Origin: Bradyrhizobium sp.
Lineage (GTDB): Bacteria; Pseudomonadota; Alphaproteobacteria; Rhizobiales; Xanthobacteraceae
Reading direction: 5' to 3'
DNA length: 64,000 nucleotides
Assembly: GCF_016219575.1 (NCBI RefSeq)
Contig: NZ_JACRMG010000039.1
Coordinates: 1-64,000, forward strand
Shown: piece by piece, positions 57,111-64,000 of the stretch
How the letters are laid out: every line of letters begins with the position of its first letter
Numbering within the stretch: position 1 is the first letter of the stretch
Notes under the pieces: model-generated
Databases searched by the model: none
The model's input: only the letters and a program-made list of their open reading frames with translations
Told to the model about the DNA's origin: nothing
Program-made: the position numbers and the translations under genes

Positions 57111-57141
57111 AGAGTGGGCCCCCCGGGACCCGCTCTTTTTT
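57111..57141 (+). terminator. Intrinsic terminator in the rimP-nusA leader (candidate attenuator)
   Basis: AGAGTGGG (57111-57118) pairs with CCCGCTCT (57129-57136, one T-G pair), followed by a T6 tract (57136-57141). It lies about 30 bases past the predicted transcript start and 100 before rimP. No plus-strand gene ends upstream, so it can only end this leader itself. Confidence 0.85.
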
Positions 57142-57255
57142 ATTACCTGAACGAGGCCGGCCCGAAGCGGGGCGCGGCGGCTGTTCGGGGAGCCGGCCGG
57201 GCCCAGGCCTAAGGCCCTGTCAAACCTGCACAAACGAGCGAACTTGACGCTGCTG

Positions 57256-58041
57256 ATGACCGATCGAACCGCGCCTTCAATGGATGCCGGATTGCTGGCC
57301 GAGCCACGCCTCGTGGTCGAGCCGGGGATGGCGGCGCGGGTGTCGGCGATTGCGGAGCCGGTGCTACAGGGGATGGGCTATCGCCTCGTCCGCACCCGCG
57401 TTTCCGGCGAAGCCGGCTGCACGGTGCAGATCATGGCCGAGCGGCCGGACGGAACCATGCTGATCGAGGATTGCGAGGCGGTGTCGCGGGCGCTGTCCCC
57501 GGTGCTCGACATCGCCGATCCCATCGAGCGCGCCTATCGGCTGGAAATTTCCTCGCCGGGCATCGACCGCCCGCTGGTGCGCAGGTCCGATTTCGAGCGC
57601 CATGCCGGCCATCTCGTGAAGATCGAGATGGCGGTTGCAGCCCACGGCCGCAAGCGCTTTCGCGGGTCGATCGCCGGCGTCGAAGGCAATGCCGTGCGCA
57701 TCCGGCGCGACGATTTGAAGGCCGGCGAAGATGCCGAGGTACTGCTGGTCATCGAAGAGATCGCCGATGCGCGTCTCGTCCTCACCGACGAGCTGGTCGC
57801 GGAATCGATGCGGCGCGGCAAGGCCGCCGAGCGCGAGATGCGCCGGGATCTCGGGCTGGCGCCGCCGCTGCCCGAACATGCCAGGCGCGATCTGTCGAAG
57901 GGCCACAAGCCCAGGAATCCCAAGAAGAATCCCAAGACTCTTCCGAACAGCCAGAAGCCGCTACCCGAGAACACCAAGCAACACCGCCTCGCCGCCGAAC
58001 GCGCGCGCAGGGGCGAAATCGATCCTACCGAAGGAGACTAG
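57256..58041 (+). CDS. rimP: Ribosome maturation factor RimP
   Basis: 261 residues from ATG 57256; a TTG at 57244 in frame is a weaker choice. RimP N-terminal alpha/beta domain (VLQGMGYRLVRTRV; MLIEDCEAVSRALSPVLD) and the SSPGIDRPL motif, then an SH3-like C-terminal domain. A basic, Pro/Asn/Lys-rich tail of about 60 residues follows, longer than in E. coli. Needed for 30S assembly. nusA starts three bases after the stop. Confidence 0.95.
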   Translation: MTDRTAPSMDAGLLAEPRLVVEPGMAARVSAIAEPVLQGMGYRLVRTRVSGEAGCTVQIMAERPDGTMLIEDCEAVSRALSPVLDIADPIERAYRLEISSPGIDRPLVRRSDFERHAGHLVKIEMAVAAHGRKRFRGSIAGVEGNAVRIRRDDLKAGEDAEVLLVIEEIADARLVLTDELVAESMRRGKAAEREMRRDLGLAPPLPEHARRDLSKGHKPRNPKKNPKTLPNSQKPLPENTKQHRLAAERARRGEIDPTEGD

Positions 58042-58044
58042 ACC

Positions 58045-59658
58045 ATGGCAGTCAGCGCCAACAAACTCGAACTGCTGCAGATCGCAGACGCCGTTGCGCG
58101 CGAGAAGTCGATCGACCGTTCGATCGTGATCGCCGCGATGGAGGACGCCATCGCGAAAGCGGCGCGCGCCCGCTACGGCAGCGAGACCGACGTGCACGCC
58201 GAGATCGACGCCAAGAAGGGCGAGCTGCGGCTGTCGCGCCACATGCTCGTCGTCGAGAACGTCGAGAACCACGCCAACCAGATCTCGCTGGCCGATGCCC
58301 GCCGCGCCAATCCGGGCGCGCAGATCGGCGACACCATCGCCGACACCCTGCCGCCGCTGGAATATGGCCGCATCGCCGCGCAATCCGCCAAGCAGGTGAT
58401 CGTGCAGAAGGTGCGCGAAGCCGAGCGCGACCGCCAGTACCAGGAATTCAAGGACCGTATCGGCGACATCGTCAACGGCGTGGTCAAGCGCGTCGAATAT
58501 GGCAGCGTGATCGTCGATCTCGGCCGCGGCGAGGCCATCATCCGCCGCGACGAGATGCTGCCGCGCGAGGTGTTCCGCAACGGCGACCGCGTCCGCGCCT
58601 ACATCTTCGACGTCCGCCGCGAAACCCGTGGGCCCCAGATTTTCCTCTCCCGCACCCATCCGCAATTCATGGCGAAGCTGTTCGCGCAGGAAGTGCCGGA
58701 GATCTATGACGGCATCGTCGAGATCAAGGCGGTCGCCCGCGATCCCGGCTCGCGTGCCAAGATCGGCGTGGTCTCGCGCGATTCCTCCGTCGACCCCGTC
58801 GGCGCCTGCGTCGGCATGCGCGGTTCGCGCGTGCAGGCCGTGGTGAACGAGCTGCAGGGCGAGAAGATCGACATCATTCCGTGGTCGCCCGACATCGCGA
58901 CCTTCGTGGTCAACGCGCTGGCGCCGGCCGAAGTCGCCAAGGTCGTCATCGACGAGGACCGCGAGCGCATCGAGGTCGTGGTGCCCGACACCAACAACCA
59001 GCTTTCGCTGGCGATCGGCCGCCGCGGCCAGAACGTCCGCCTCGCCTCGCAGCTCACCGGCTGGGACATCGACATCCTGACCGAGCAGGAGGAATCGGAG
59101 CGCCGCCAGGCCGACTTCGAGAATTCGACCCGCGTCTTCATGGAAGCGCTCAATGTCGACGAGGTCGTCGGTCAGCTGCTGGCGTCGGAAGGCTTCACCT
59201 CGGTCGAGGAACTGGCGCTGGTCGACGTGCGCGAGCTCGCCGGCATCGAGGGCTTCGACGAGGAAACCGCCAACGAGTTGCAGAACCGCGCCAAGGAATA
59301 TCTCGAGGCGCTGGAAGCCGAGCTGGAAAGCCGCCGCAAGGAACTCGGCGTCGAGGACGACGTAAAGGATGTCCCCGGCATCAATTCCAAGATGATGGTC
59401 AAGCTCGGCGAGAACGACGTCAAGACGGTCGAGGACCTCGCGGGCTGCGCCACCGACGACCTCGTCGGCTGGACCGAACGCAAGGAGGGAGCCGAGCCCG
59501 TCAAGCATGCCGGCTTCCTCGACGGGATCGAGGTTTCCCGCGAAGACGCCGAAGCCCTGATCATGCAGGCGCGCGTCAAGGCGGGCTGGATCACCGAGGA
59601 AGAGCTCGCCAAGCAGTCTGCGGAGGCCGAAGCCTCCGAAGACCAGCCGGCGGCCTGA
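58045..59658 (+). CDS. nusA: Transcription termination/antitermination factor NusA
   Basis: 537 residues. N-terminal RNA-polymerase-binding domain, S1 domain (GDIVNGVVKRVEYGSVIVDLG, about 140-160), two KH domains (VGACVGMRGSRVQAVV; LAIGRRGQNVRLAS), and acidic repeat-type helix-hairpin-helix units at the C-terminus (about 350-500). Controls pausing, termination and antitermination. Tightly linked to rimP. Confidence 0.97.
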   Translation: MAVSANKLELLQIADAVAREKSIDRSIVIAAMEDAIAKAARARYGSETDVHAEIDAKKGELRLSRHMLVVENVENHANQISLADARRANPGAQIGDTIADTLPPLEYGRIAAQSAKQVIVQKVREAERDRQYQEFKDRIGDIVNGVVKRVEYGSVIVDLGRGEAIIRRDEMLPREVFRNGDRVRAYIFDVRRETRGPQIFLSRTHPQFMAKLFAQEVPEIYDGIVEIKAVARDPGSRAKIGVVSRDSSVDPVGACVGMRGSRVQAVVNELQGEKIDIIPWSPDIATFVVNALAPAEVAKVVIDEDRERIEVVVPDTNNQLSLAIGRRGQNVRLASQLTGWDIDILTEQEESERRQADFENSTRVFMEALNVDEVVGQLLASEGFTSVEELALVDVRELAGIEGFDEETANELQNRAKEYLEALEAELESRRKELGVEDDVKDVPGINSKMMVKLGENDVKTVEDLAGCATDDLVGWTERKEGAEPVKHAGFLDGIEVSREDAEALIMQARVKAGWITEEELAKQSAEAEASEDQPAA

Positions 59659-59674
59659 GCCGCGCGTTCGGCAG

Positions 59675-59707
59675 AAGTGGAGACCGGTTTTGCGTCAAGG
59701 ATTCGCG
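59675..59707. repeat. Degenerate copy of the dispersed palindrome
   Basis: AAGTGGAGACCGGTTTTGCG and following bases match the inner part of the palindromes at 4532 and 60435, but the GCATGATC/GATCATGC arms are missing. Lies between nusA and ylxR. Confidence 0.45.
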
Positions 59708-59740
59708 CCAGATAAAGCGGCTTAGGGAGATGCCCCGCGC

Positions 59741-60433
59741 ATGCTCGCCATCGCCAGCCCCGAACTCGACAACGGGCCGCGGACCGACAGGTCCGCGACG
59801 ATGCGGATGTGCGCGGTCAGCCGCGAGGTTCGCCCCGTCGACGAGCTGATCCGTTTCGTCCTGTCGCCGCAAGGCGAGGTGATTCCGGACCTGAAGCGCA
59901 AATTGCCGGGCCGCGGTCTCTGGATTTCGGCCTCCCGGACGCGGGTTGCGGAAGCGGTTCGGCGTAACCAATTCAGCCGTGGGTTCAAGCGCGACGTCCG
60001 CGCCGCGCAGACCCTGGCCTCCGATACCGAAAAACTGCTGGTCAAGAGCGCCATCGAGGCGCTGGCCATGGTGGCAAAGGCCGGCCAGGTGGTGGCGGGC
60101 TTTGCCAAGGTCGAGGAGGCCCTCCATGGGGGGCCGGCCAAGTCCGGGGTATCGGCCCTGATCCATGCCTCGGACGGGGCGGCCGATGGAATCCGCAAAT
60201 TGGACGCCATCGTCAGGCAAAGGGGCGGGAATCATGGTGAATCCGCGCCTTTCCCCATTGTCACCGTGCTGACATCCGCAGAATTGGATTTGGCACTAGG
60301 GCGGTCAAATGTGATACATGCTGCGCTGCTCGCGGGCCCGGCGGGCAAGACCTTCCTGTCGCGTAGCCAGATCCTGGTCCGATACCGGATGGCGGACGAC
60401 GACAAGACGGCCGGGGGCGGCAAAGAATTCTGA
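59741..60433 (+). CDS. YlxR (DUF448) / L7Ae-like RNA-binding protein
   Basis: 230 residues. N-terminal DUF448 domain: RMCAVSREVRPVDELIRFV and GRGLWISASRTRVAEAV (about residues 22-80). The C-terminal part (about 100-195) resembles an L7Ae-type ribosomal protein fold (LLVKSAIEALAMVAKAGQVVAG). This two-domain form is usual in alphaproteobacteria. YlxR proteins bind RNA or the nucleoid; the role here is presumed linked to the nusA-infB operon. Confidence 0.9.
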   Translation: MLAIASPELDNGPRTDRSATMRMCAVSREVRPVDELIRFVLSPQGEVIPDLKRKLPGRGLWISASRTRVAEAVRRNQFSRGFKRDVRAAQTLASDTEKLLVKSAIEALAMVAKAGQVVAGFAKVEEALHGGPAKSGVSALIHASDGAADGIRKLDAIVRQRGGNHGESAPFPIVTVLTSAELDLALGRSNVIHAALLAGPAGKTFLSRSQILVRYRMADDDKTAGGGKEF

Positions 60434-60434
60434 A

Positions 60435-60479
60435 GCATGATCCGGAAAAGTGGGGACCGGTTTTCCGAAGGGATCATGC
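60435..60479. repeat. Dispersed rhizobial palindrome, copy 2
   Basis: Arms GCATGATC (60435-60442) and GATCATGC (60472-60479), inner CCGGAAAA/TTTTCCG. It begins one base after the ylxR stop, as copy 1 does after its gene. It lies within the operon, between ylxR and infB. Confidence 0.88.
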
Positions 60480-60584
60480 TCAAACAACGATAGGGCGGGA
60501 TGACGATTCGACGTCATCCAGCTCGCGACACACTGCAATCAAATGTGCGCGATGCGCACAGCGTAACGAGATTAGGACTGCTGA

Positions 60585-63206
60585 ATGGTTGATACCAAAA
60601 CGCCTGGCGACAAGCTGAGCATGCCGAGCAAGACCCTGACGCTGAAGCCGCGGGTCGAGACCGGCACCGTGCGCCAGAGTTTCAGCCACGGCCGCAGCAA
60701 GCAGGTTGTGGTTGAAAAGCGCGGCAAGCGCCGCCTGCCCGGCGAGGCAGCCTCGCCTGGCGAAGCACCCGCGCCAGAGCCCGTTGCCAAGGCCGCCCCC
60801 GCCAGGCCTGCGCCGGGTGGACGTCCTGCCGCGCCGGCCGCACCGCGCTCAGGTTCCGGCGTCGTGCTGCGCACGCTGACCGAGGATGAACGTTCCGCCC
60901 GCGCCAGCGCGCTCGCCGATGCCAAGGTGCGCGAGGAAGAAGAGCGCCGGATCGCCGAAGAGGAAGCCAAGCGCCGCGCCAGCCGCGAAGGCATCGAGCA
61001 GGCCGAACGCGAGGCCGCCGAAGCCCGCCGCAAGGCCGAGGAAGAGCGGCATCGCCACGAGGAAGAGGCCAAGCGCAAGGCCGAGCAGGAAGCCAAGCGC
61101 CGCTTCGGCGAAGCCGAGGCTGCCGCAGCAAAGCCTGCCGCGACGGCCAAGCCTGCGACGACGACCGTCCGTACGCCCCCTTCCGTCAAGGCGCCCGGCA
61201 TTGCCGTCGAAGTCGAAGAGGACGACGGTCCGCGACAGATCCGCCGCGGTCCCGGCGGCGCAATCCGCCCCGCCGCCGCGCCGAAGACCACCCACAAGCC
61301 CGGCCCGCAGAAGCAGCGCGGCCGCCTTACCGTGACCACCGCGCTCAACGCCGACGAAGTGCGTGAGCGTTCGATCGCCTCGTTCCGCCGCCGCACCCAG
61401 CGCCTGAAGGGCCATGCGTCGAACGAAGCCAAGGAAAAGTTGATCCGCGAAGTGATTATTCCCGAAGCGATTACGATCCAGGAACTCGCCAACCGCATGT
61501 CGGAGCGCGCGGTCGACGTCATCCGCATGCTGATGAAGCAGGGCGCGATGCACAAGATCACCGACGTGATCGACGCCGATACCGCGCAGCTGATCGCCGA
61601 GGAACTCGGCCACACCGTCAAGCGCGTCGCCGCCTCCGACGTGGAAGAAGGCCTGTTCGACGCGGTCGACGATTCCACCGACACCGAGCCGCGTTCGCCC
61701 GTGGTGACCGTGATGGGTCACGTCGACCACGGCAAGACCTCGCTGCTCGACGCGCTGCGCCACGCCAATGTGGTGTCCGGCGAAGCCGGCGGCATCACCC
61801 AGCATATCGGCGCCTATCAGGTGACCTCGCCCGAGAGCGGCAAGAAGATCACCTTCATCGACACGCCCGGCCACGCCGCGTTCACCGCGATGCGCGCCCG
61901 CGGCGCCAAGGTGACCGACATCGTCGTGCTGGTGGTGGCGGCCGATGACGGCGTCATGCCGCAGACGGTGGAAGCCATCAACCACGCCAAGGCGGCCAAG
62001 GTGCCGATGATCGTGGCGATCAACAAGATCGACAAGCCCGATGCGAAGCCGGAGCGCGTGCGCACCGAGCTCCTGCAGTACGAGGTGCAGGTCGAATCGC
62101 TCGGCGGCGACGTCGTCGACGTCGAGGTTTCCGCCAAGAACAAGACCAACCTCGATCGCCTGCTCGAAATGATCGCGCTGCAGGCCGACATCCTCGAGCT
62201 GAAGACCAATTCGCAGCGTCCCGCCGAAGGCACCGTGATCGAGGCCAAGCTCGACCGCGGCCGCGGTCCGGTGGCGACCGTGCTGGTCCAGCGCGGTACG
62301 CTCCGCATCGGCGACATCATCGTGGCCGGCGCCGAGATGGGCCGCGTCCGCGCACTGATCTCCGACCAGGGCGAGAATCTCGAGGAGGCCGGCCCGTCCG
62401 TGCCGGTCGAGGTGCTCGGCTTCAACGGCCCGCCGGAAGCCGGCGATCGCCTCGCCGTGGTCGAGAACGAAGCCCGCGCCCGCCAGGTCACCAGCTACCG
62501 CGCGCACCAGAAGCGCGAGAATGCCGCCGCCTCGATCTCGGGCATGCGCGGCTCGCTCGAGCAGATGATGTCGCAGCTCAAGACCGCGGGCCGCAAGGAA
62601 TTCCCGCTGATCGTCAAGGCCGACGTGCAGGGCTCGCTGGAAGCGATCCTCGGCTCGCTGGAAAAGCTCGGCACCGAGGAAGTCGCCGCCCGCATCCTGC
62701 ATGCCGGCGTCGGCGGCATCTCCGAGTCCGACGTGACGCTCGCCGAAGGCTTCAACGCCGCGATCATCGGCTTCTCCGTCCGCGCCAACAAGGAAGCGGC
62801 GGCAGCGGCCAAGCGCAACGGCATCGAGATCCGCTACTACAACATCATTTACGACCTGGTCGACGACATCAAAAAGGCGATGTCGGGCCTGCTCGCGCCG
62901 ACGCTGCGCGAAACCATGCTCGGCAACGCGCAGATCCTGGAAATCTTCAACATTTCCAAGGTCGGCAAGGTCGCGGGCTGCCGCGTCACCGACGGCACCG
63001 TGGAACGCGGTGCCAACGTGCGCCTCATTCGCGACAACGTCGTCGTGCACGAAGGCAAGCTGTCGACGCTGAAGCGCTTCAAGGACGAAGTGAAGGAAGT
63101 TCAGTCCGGCCAGGAATGCGGCATGGCGTTCGAGAACTACGGCGACATGCGCGCCGGTGACGTCATCGAGTGCTATCGTGTGGAGACGATCCAGCGCTCG
63201 CTGTAA
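60585..63206 (+). CDS. infB: Translation initiation factor IF-2
   Basis: 873 residues. A long charged, low-complexity N-terminal region (about 1-270) with Glu/Arg/Ala-rich coiled segments, then the IF2_N domain. The GTPase domain has GHVDHGKT (378-385), DTPGHAAF and NKID. The C-terminal half holds domains II-IV, including VKADVQGSLEAI and ECGMAFENYGDM. Places initiator tRNA on the 30S subunit. Confidence 0.98.
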   Translation: MVDTKTPGDKLSMPSKTLTLKPRVETGTVRQSFSHGRSKQVVVEKRGKRRLPGEAASPGEAPAPEPVAKAAPARPAPGGRPAAPAAPRSGSGVVLRTLTEDERSARASALADAKVREEEERRIAEEEAKRRASREGIEQAEREAAEARRKAEEERHRHEEEAKRKAEQEAKRRFGEAEAAAAKPAATAKPATTTVRTPPSVKAPGIAVEVEEDDGPRQIRRGPGGAIRPAAAPKTTHKPGPQKQRGRLTVTTALNADEVRERSIASFRRRTQRLKGHASNEAKEKLIREVIIPEAITIQELANRMSERAVDVIRMLMKQGAMHKITDVIDADTAQLIAEELGHTVKRVAASDVEEGLFDAVDDSTDTEPRSPVVTVMGHVDHGKTSLLDALRHANVVSGEAGGITQHIGAYQVTSPESGKKITFIDTPGHAAFTAMRARGAKVTDIVVLVVAADDGVMPQTVEAINHAKAAKVPMIVAINKIDKPDAKPERVRTELLQYEVQVESLGGDVVDVEVSAKNKTNLDRLLEMIALQADILELKTNSQRPAEGTVIEAKLDRGRGPVATVLVQRGTLRIGDIIVAGAEMGRVRALISDQGENLEEAGPSVPVEVLGFNGPPEAGDRLAVVENEARARQVTSYRAHQKRENAAASISGMRGSLEQMMSQLKTAGRKEFPLIVKADVQGSLEAILGSLEKLGTEEVAARILHAGVGGISESDVTLAEGFNAAIIGFSVRANKEAAAAAKRNGIEIRYYNIIYDLVDDIKKAMSGLLAPTLRETMLGNAQILEIFNISKVGKVAGCRVTDGTVERGANVRLIRDNVVVHEGKLSTLKRFKDEVKEVQSGQECGMAFENYGDMRAGDVIECYRVETIQRSL

Positions 63207-63250
63207 GTCCGAATCTTACAAAGCGACTGGATTTTTTGCGAACTGAACTA

Positions 63251-63290
63251 AGGGCGTCATGGCCGGACGCGTTCCGGCCATCCACGCCCT
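63251..63290. repeat. Composite hairpin between infB and rbfA
   Basis: ATGGCCGGA-CGCGT-TCCGGCCAT (63259-63281) nested in AGGGCGT/ACGCCCT (63251-63257, 63284-63290). Same look as the large repeat at 54789-54878. No T-tract, so probably an RNA processing or stability element within the operon. Confidence 0.7.
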
Positions 63291-63362
63291 GTCCCGATTG
63301 AAACGAGAAAGACGCCATCGCCCGGCAATCGCGCGGGCCATGGCGGTTTTGAGAAAACCGTT

Positions 63363-63782
63363 ATGCCTCGGCATCATCAGAAGAAGGGCTCCGCCCCCGG
63401 CGGTTCGCAGCGGCAATTGCGCGTCGGCGAGCTGGTACGGCATGCGGTGGCCGATATCCTCGCACAGGGCAGCGTGCATGACGCGGACCTCGAGGGCCAC
63501 ATCATCACCGTGCCGGAAGTGCGGATGTCACCCGACCTCAAGCTTGCGACCGTCTACGTGATGCCGCTCGGCGGACGCGACACCGAGCTCGTGATTGCTG
63601 CACTCGACCGCAACAAGAAGTATCTGCGCGGCGAGATCGCACACCGCGTTAACCTGAAATTTGCACCTGAGATTCGATTCCGCGCCGACGAGCGATTCGA
63701 CGAAGCGGAACGGATCGAGAAATTACTGCGAACACCTGCGGTGCAGAGAGACCTCGCACCCGGACAGGACGACAAGGAATGA
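63363..63782 (+). CDS. rbfA: Ribosome-binding factor A
   Basis: 139 residues. KH-type fold with RQLRVGELVRHAVADILAQG near the N-terminus and TVPEVRMSPDLKLATVYVMPLGG in the middle; FAPEIRFRADERFDEAERIEKLL ends the domain. Helps late 30S maturation, especially the 5' helix of 16S rRNA. The stop overlaps the truB start by three bases. Confidence 0.96.
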   Translation: MPRHHQKKGSAPGGSQRQLRVGELVRHAVADILAQGSVHDADLEGHIITVPEVRMSPDLKLATVYVMPLGGRDTELVIAALDRNKKYLRGEIAHRVNLKFAPEIRFRADERFDEAERIEKLLRTPAVQRDLAPGQDDKE

Positions 63783-64000
63783 CCGTGACCACGGCGAACA
63801 GCGCGCCGGATGCGCAGAATGCGCAAGCCCGCGACGCCAACGAAAATATTTTTCCGGATGCGCAGCGCGAGCCGCGCCGCACCAACAACGATCCGCGCAA
63901 CAAGCAGCAGCAGGTCAAGCGCGACCGCCGCGACGTCCATGGCTGGGTCGTGCTCGACAAGCCGATCGGCATGACCTCGACCCAGGCCGTGGCCGTGGTG
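63779..64000 (+). CDS. truB: tRNA pseudouridine-55 synthase TruB, 5' part
   Basis: Starts at ATG 63779 inside the rbfA stop and runs off the window after 74 codons. The TruB core begins at GWVVLDKPIGMTSTQAV (about residue 58). It is preceded by an unusually long, Asn/Asp/Arg-rich N-terminal extension of about 55 residues; a start further in, such as the GTG at 63785, would shorten it only slightly. Isomerises U55 in the tRNA T-loop. Confidence 0.92.
   Translation, partial: MTVTTANSAPDAQNAQARDANENIFPDAQREPRRTNNDPRNKQQQVKRDRRDVHGWVVLDKPIGMTSTQAVAVV

Overview
The window is a GC-rich chromosomal segment of an alphaproteobacterium. It most likely comes from Bradyrhizobium or a close relative in the Nitrobacteraceae. 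The basis is the gene order (rpsT-dnaA-dnaN-recF-gyrB; murJ-trpS-uspA-nfu-tsaB-rimI-fur-miaB-phoH-ybeY-corC-lnt-XRE; rimP-nusA-ylxR-infB-rbfA-truB), the protein families (7TM-AraC regulator, SbmA/BacA-like protein, DUF2336, DUF2867) and the many palindromic intergenic elements of rhizobial type. I saw no prophage, transposase, CRISPR array, rRNA or tRNA. Strain and species cannot be fixed from the sequence alone.

Layout. 1-8.6 kb: accessory metabolism and envelope genes, namely an IorA/IorB-type molybdenum hydroxylase pair, two alpha/beta hydrolases, a TctC-type binding protein, a polysaccharide-export lipoprotein, msrA and a small membrane protein. 8.7-20.8 kb: replication block with rpsT, a gene-free stretch with a perfect DnaA box and AT-rich repeats (candidate oriC/dnaA control region), then dnaA, dnaN, a DUF559 endonuclease-like gene inside an inverted pair of palindromes, recF, an antisense OafA-type acyltransferase, gyrB and a murA-family gene whose catalytic cysteine is aspartate. 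20.8-39.7 kb: mixed metabolism (MATE exporter, DUF2867, HCCA-isomerase-like, MmgE/PrpD, two class-C beta-lactamase-fold hydrolases, AraC regulator, pirin, purC, Zn-alcohol dehydrogenase, crotonase, BacA-like protein, gabD, acyl-CoA ligase, PfkB kinase), punctuated by three further pairs of inverted palindromic elements. 39.8-52.8 kb: a long run of conserved housekeeping genes all on the plus strand, from murJ to an XRE regulator. 52.9-57 kb: M20 peptidase, trmB, and on the minus strand a PhyH-type oxygenase and DUF2336. 57-64 kb: the translation/transcription operon rimP-nusA-ylxR-infB-rbfA-truB, with truB cut by the window end.

How the genes work together. Replication initiation and gyrase genes are grouped, and both the dnaA and gyrB upstream regions are rich in GANTC (CcrM methylation) sites. 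fur, miaB, phoH, ybeY, corC and lnt form a dense cluster with overlapping or near-overlapping genes (iron/manganese control, tRNA modification, RNA maturation, lipoprotein acylation). The rimP-to-truB genes build and mature the translation machinery, and their leader carries a promoter directly followed by an intrinsic terminator.

Most interesting points: (1) a DUF559 gene bracketed by two inverted copies of a palindromic element that also occurs three more times as pairs without a gene between them; (2) a five-base-pair H-type pseudoknot that would bury the Shine-Dalgarno of the XRE gene; (3) a terminator in the rimP-nusA leader that looks like an attenuator; (4) a MurA with Asp119 in place of the fosfomycin-target cysteine; (5) GANTC clusters at dnaA and gyrB.
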